Positions 34,881-36,353 of a DNA stretch of 36,353 nt are shown here, piece by piece. The DNA is from a marine actinobacterium MedAcidi-G2B. GTDB lineage: Bacteria > Actinomycetota > Acidimicrobiia > Acidimicrobiales > MedAcidi-G1. The first letter of the stretch is position 1; each line of letters starts with the position of its first letter. The translations under genes and the position numbers were made by a program. The DNA is taken from the NCBI GenBank assembly GCA_000817115.1, contig JUEO01000011.1:1-36353 (forward strand), in the 5' to 3' direction. The notes under the pieces are model-generated. The model was not told where the DNA came from. It ran no database searches and saw only the letters and a program-made list of their open reading frames with translations.

Positions 34881-36170
34881 GTGAAGAGGTTAGCTGCTGT
34901 CTCAATTTTTGTACTTCTGTCAATGGCATGCAGCAACAAGACAGAACCCTTTAATGAAACGTCAACTCTGATTGTAGAGACGACAGCTCCGACTACTGAG
35001 ACGACGACTCCGGTTGCAGAGACGACAATACCTCAAACATTAGAGAACCCTTATCAAGGCTATATAAGCGGCCTTTATGACGATCCAGCAGTTTGGCTTT
35101 GCTGGCCAGATGTTGCTGATGCTTGTGAACGTGATCAAACGGCAACAGCTATTTATCCTGATGGAACATCTGAAGTCATTTCTTTTGAAAAGACCTCAGA
35201 ATCTGAAGTTGATTGTTTTTATGTTTACCCCTCAACAAGTGAAGACATGACTCCAAATAGTGACTTAATTCCCGCATTGACCGAAGAAATTTCTACCGCA
35301 TGGGTTCAAGTTTCTCGCTATAGCCAAGTATGTGACGTATATGCCCCGATGTATCGACAAAAAACCCAGACAGCCCTTTCCGGGGCTATTGAGGTTCCAG
35401 AAGACGACTTAATAGGGGGTCCGGGTACAACTGGCTTCGAAATTGCCTATGAAGATGTTGCCGATTCCTTTAAGCATTACATTGCAAACACAAGCCAAGA
35501 GCGTGGCTTCATCCTGATTGGACACTCTCAGGGAACAGCAATGTTGACGCAGTTACTTAAAAGAGAAATTGATCAAAATCCGTTACTTCGCACTCGTCTA
35601 GTTTCTGCTCACCTTTTGGGAGGAGCACATATAGGTCAACGCAGTAGTGAATTTGAAACAATTTCTGGTTGTAAAGATGCAAATGAGATTGGTTGCATCA
35701 TTGCGTATAACACTTTCCGTATTGATGCTCCTCCTCCTTCTAATTCATGGTTTGGACGTACATGGCATGATGCCTCTTGGAAAGATCAAGACATTTCATG
35801 GGGAAATATCTCTTGGGATGAAGTTGTATCCAATCCTTCTCTATGCGTTAACCCTGGAAATCTTGGTTCCGGTAAAGCAGAGTTAATGCCGTATTTCTTC
35901 CCTAATGAAGATATGAAAGAGGTTTTTGAAATAGAGACAAGCTGGGTGACGTATCCGGGGTTACTTACTGGCGAGTGCATAAATGATGGAACGTTTGGCT
36001 ATCTGTCTGTTGAAATTTCAGCTGATTATGAAGACCCTCGTGCTAGTGAAATTTCTGGAGATTTTGACCCACAGTCTGGATTACATGGGTTGGACATGAA
36101 TATTGCTTTAGGGAACTTAATAACCATTGCTGAAACCCAAGCTATTTCTTACTTGGCTTCGAGGCCCTAG
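34881..36170 (+). CDS. DUF3089-family lipoprotein, alpha/beta-hydrolase fold
   Basis: 429 residues from a GTG start. The signal peptide ends LLSMAC with C17, followed by a Thr/Pro-rich linker (about 25-52). The domain begins at WLCWPDVADACERD, with the DUF3089 hallmark DCFYVYPSTS, then SRYSQVCDVYAPMYRQ and the nucleophile elbow GHSQG with S216. It is probably an extracellular esterase or lipase. The stop codon TAG (36168-36170) lies inside the left arm of the GC-rich inverted-repeat element that follows. A weak 6-bp-armed inverted repeat (34849-34868) lies just upstream. Confidence 0.87.
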   Translation: MKRLAAVSIFVLLSMACSNKTEPFNETSTLIVETTAPTTETTTPVAETTIPQTLENPYQGYISGLYDDPAVWLCWPDVADACERDQTATAIYPDGTSEVISFEKTSESEVDCFYVYPSTSEDMTPNSDLIPALTEEISTAWVQVSRYSQVCDVYAPMYRQKTQTALSGAIEVPEDDLIGGPGTTGFEIAYEDVADSFKHYIANTSQERGFILIGHSQGTAMLTQLLKREIDQNPLLRTRLVSAHLLGGAHIGQRSSEFETISGCKDANEIGCIIAYNTFRIDAPPPSNSWFGRTWHDASWKDQDISWGNISWDEVVSNPSLCVNPGNLGSGKAELMPYFFPNEDMKEVFEIETSWVTYPGLLTGECINDGTFGYLSVEISADYEDPRASEISGDFDPQSGLHGLDMNIALGNLITIAETQAISYLASRP

Positions 36171-36327
36171 TCAGCCGTCTCTCTCCCTCCCTGGGCACTG
36201 AGGTGAGGTTCGGTCCGGACACGCGCGCGGCTTGGGCCCAGATCGTGCCTGGCGGCAACTAGATGTCACGCCGTGGTGGCTCGCCATCGCTGACTCAAAG
36301 TGCTCAAGAACTTGCTAACTAGGGCCT
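36162..36327 (-). other. GC-rich element bounded by 14-bp inverted repeats; candidate structured RNA or MITE-like element
   Basis: AGGCCCTAGTCAGC at 36162-36175 and GCTAACTAGGGCCT at 36314-36327 are inverted copies with one mismatch. The 166-bp interval is much richer in GC than all nearby sequence and has no good reading frame. On the minus strand the mismatch becomes a G-U pair, so a minus-strand RNA would close with an unbroken 14-bp stem. Inner pairings are possible, such as GCAC..UGAG with CUCAGUGC, UGGCG with CGCCA, and a GTCCGGAC palindrome at 36213-36220. A -10-like TATTCT (36336-36331, minus) lies just upstream of the predicted 5' end. No target-site duplication is visible. I do not recognise a known RNA family. 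Confidence 0.4.
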
Positions 36328-36353
36328 ATGAGAATAACAATACAAGTGACAGC

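Noticed and set aside
36171-36353. Search for tRNA, tmRNA, SRP RNA or RNase P RNA in the GC-rich right end
   Set aside because: None of their conserved cores is present: no T-loop, no GGAAGCAG-type SRP tetraloop region, no RNase P core. The element is left unnamed.

Overview
The window looks like part of the chromosome of a marine-type actinobacterium, most likely class Acidimicrobiia. The base composition is moderate to low in GC and the genes are packed tightly. Several secreted proteins carry threonine-rich linkers and actinobacterial lipoprotein signals. There is an actinobacterial Septum_form-like lipoprotein and an LLM-class oxidoreductase of a type that usually needs coenzyme F420. No rRNA, tRNA, CRISPR array, insertion sequence or phage gene was seen. 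The taxonomic placement is inferred from style and families, not from a marker gene.

Layout. (1) Positions 1-2869, minus strand: the N-terminal 956 codons of a very large membrane-anchored extracellular protein with Trp/Cys repeats, a Thr run and a fibronectin type III domain; it runs off the left edge. (2) 3058-6169, plus: an EphA-like epoxide hydrolase and an APC permease fused to EIIA-like and RCK_C-like domains. (3) 6177-9727, minus: a four-gene oxidoreductase/acyl-CoA operon (LLM oxidoreductase, nitroreductase, crotonase, type-2 acyl-CoA dehydrogenase). (4) 9806-10222: a small lipoprotein. (5) 10233-21970: a polyamine and omega-amino compound region. It has two PuuB-like FAD amine oxidases facing away from a potABCD importer, two class III aminotransferases, an MFS transporter and an agmatinase-family ureohydrolase. 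(6) 22058-27128, plus: an acyl-CoA dehydrogenase, then a tightly overlapping operon for the lower kynurenine/3-hydroxyanthranilate route (RidA-type deaminase, 3-hydroxyanthranilate dioxygenase, ACMS decarboxylase, kynureninase, methyltransferase). (7) 27152-32167: a probable seven-bladed beta-propeller lipoprotein, an amidase, an alpha/beta hydrolase and an aldehyde dehydrogenase. (8) 32287-36170: a phospholipase D-like protein, RmuC and a DUF3089 lipoprotein. (9) 36162-36327: a GC-rich element bounded by a 14-bp inverted repeat, possibly a small structured RNA.

How the genes fit together. The central 17 kb (10-27 kb) reads as a nitrogen-compound scavenging region. PotABCD imports polyamines, and the PuuB-like oxidases and aminotransferases can deaminate them to aldehydes. 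The ureohydrolase releases urea from a guanidino compound, and the aldehyde dehydrogenase at 30743 could finish the route. The kynurenine operon would convert (3-hydroxy)kynurenine or 3-hydroxyanthranilate to 2-aminomuconate-level products; tryptophan dioxygenase and kynurenine monooxygenase are not in the window. All five convergent gene pairs end within 7-30 bp of each other. The most unusual items are the Trp/Cys-repeat surface protein, the cysteine-paired propeller lipoprotein, the three-part permease, and the GC-rich inverted-repeat element at the right end.
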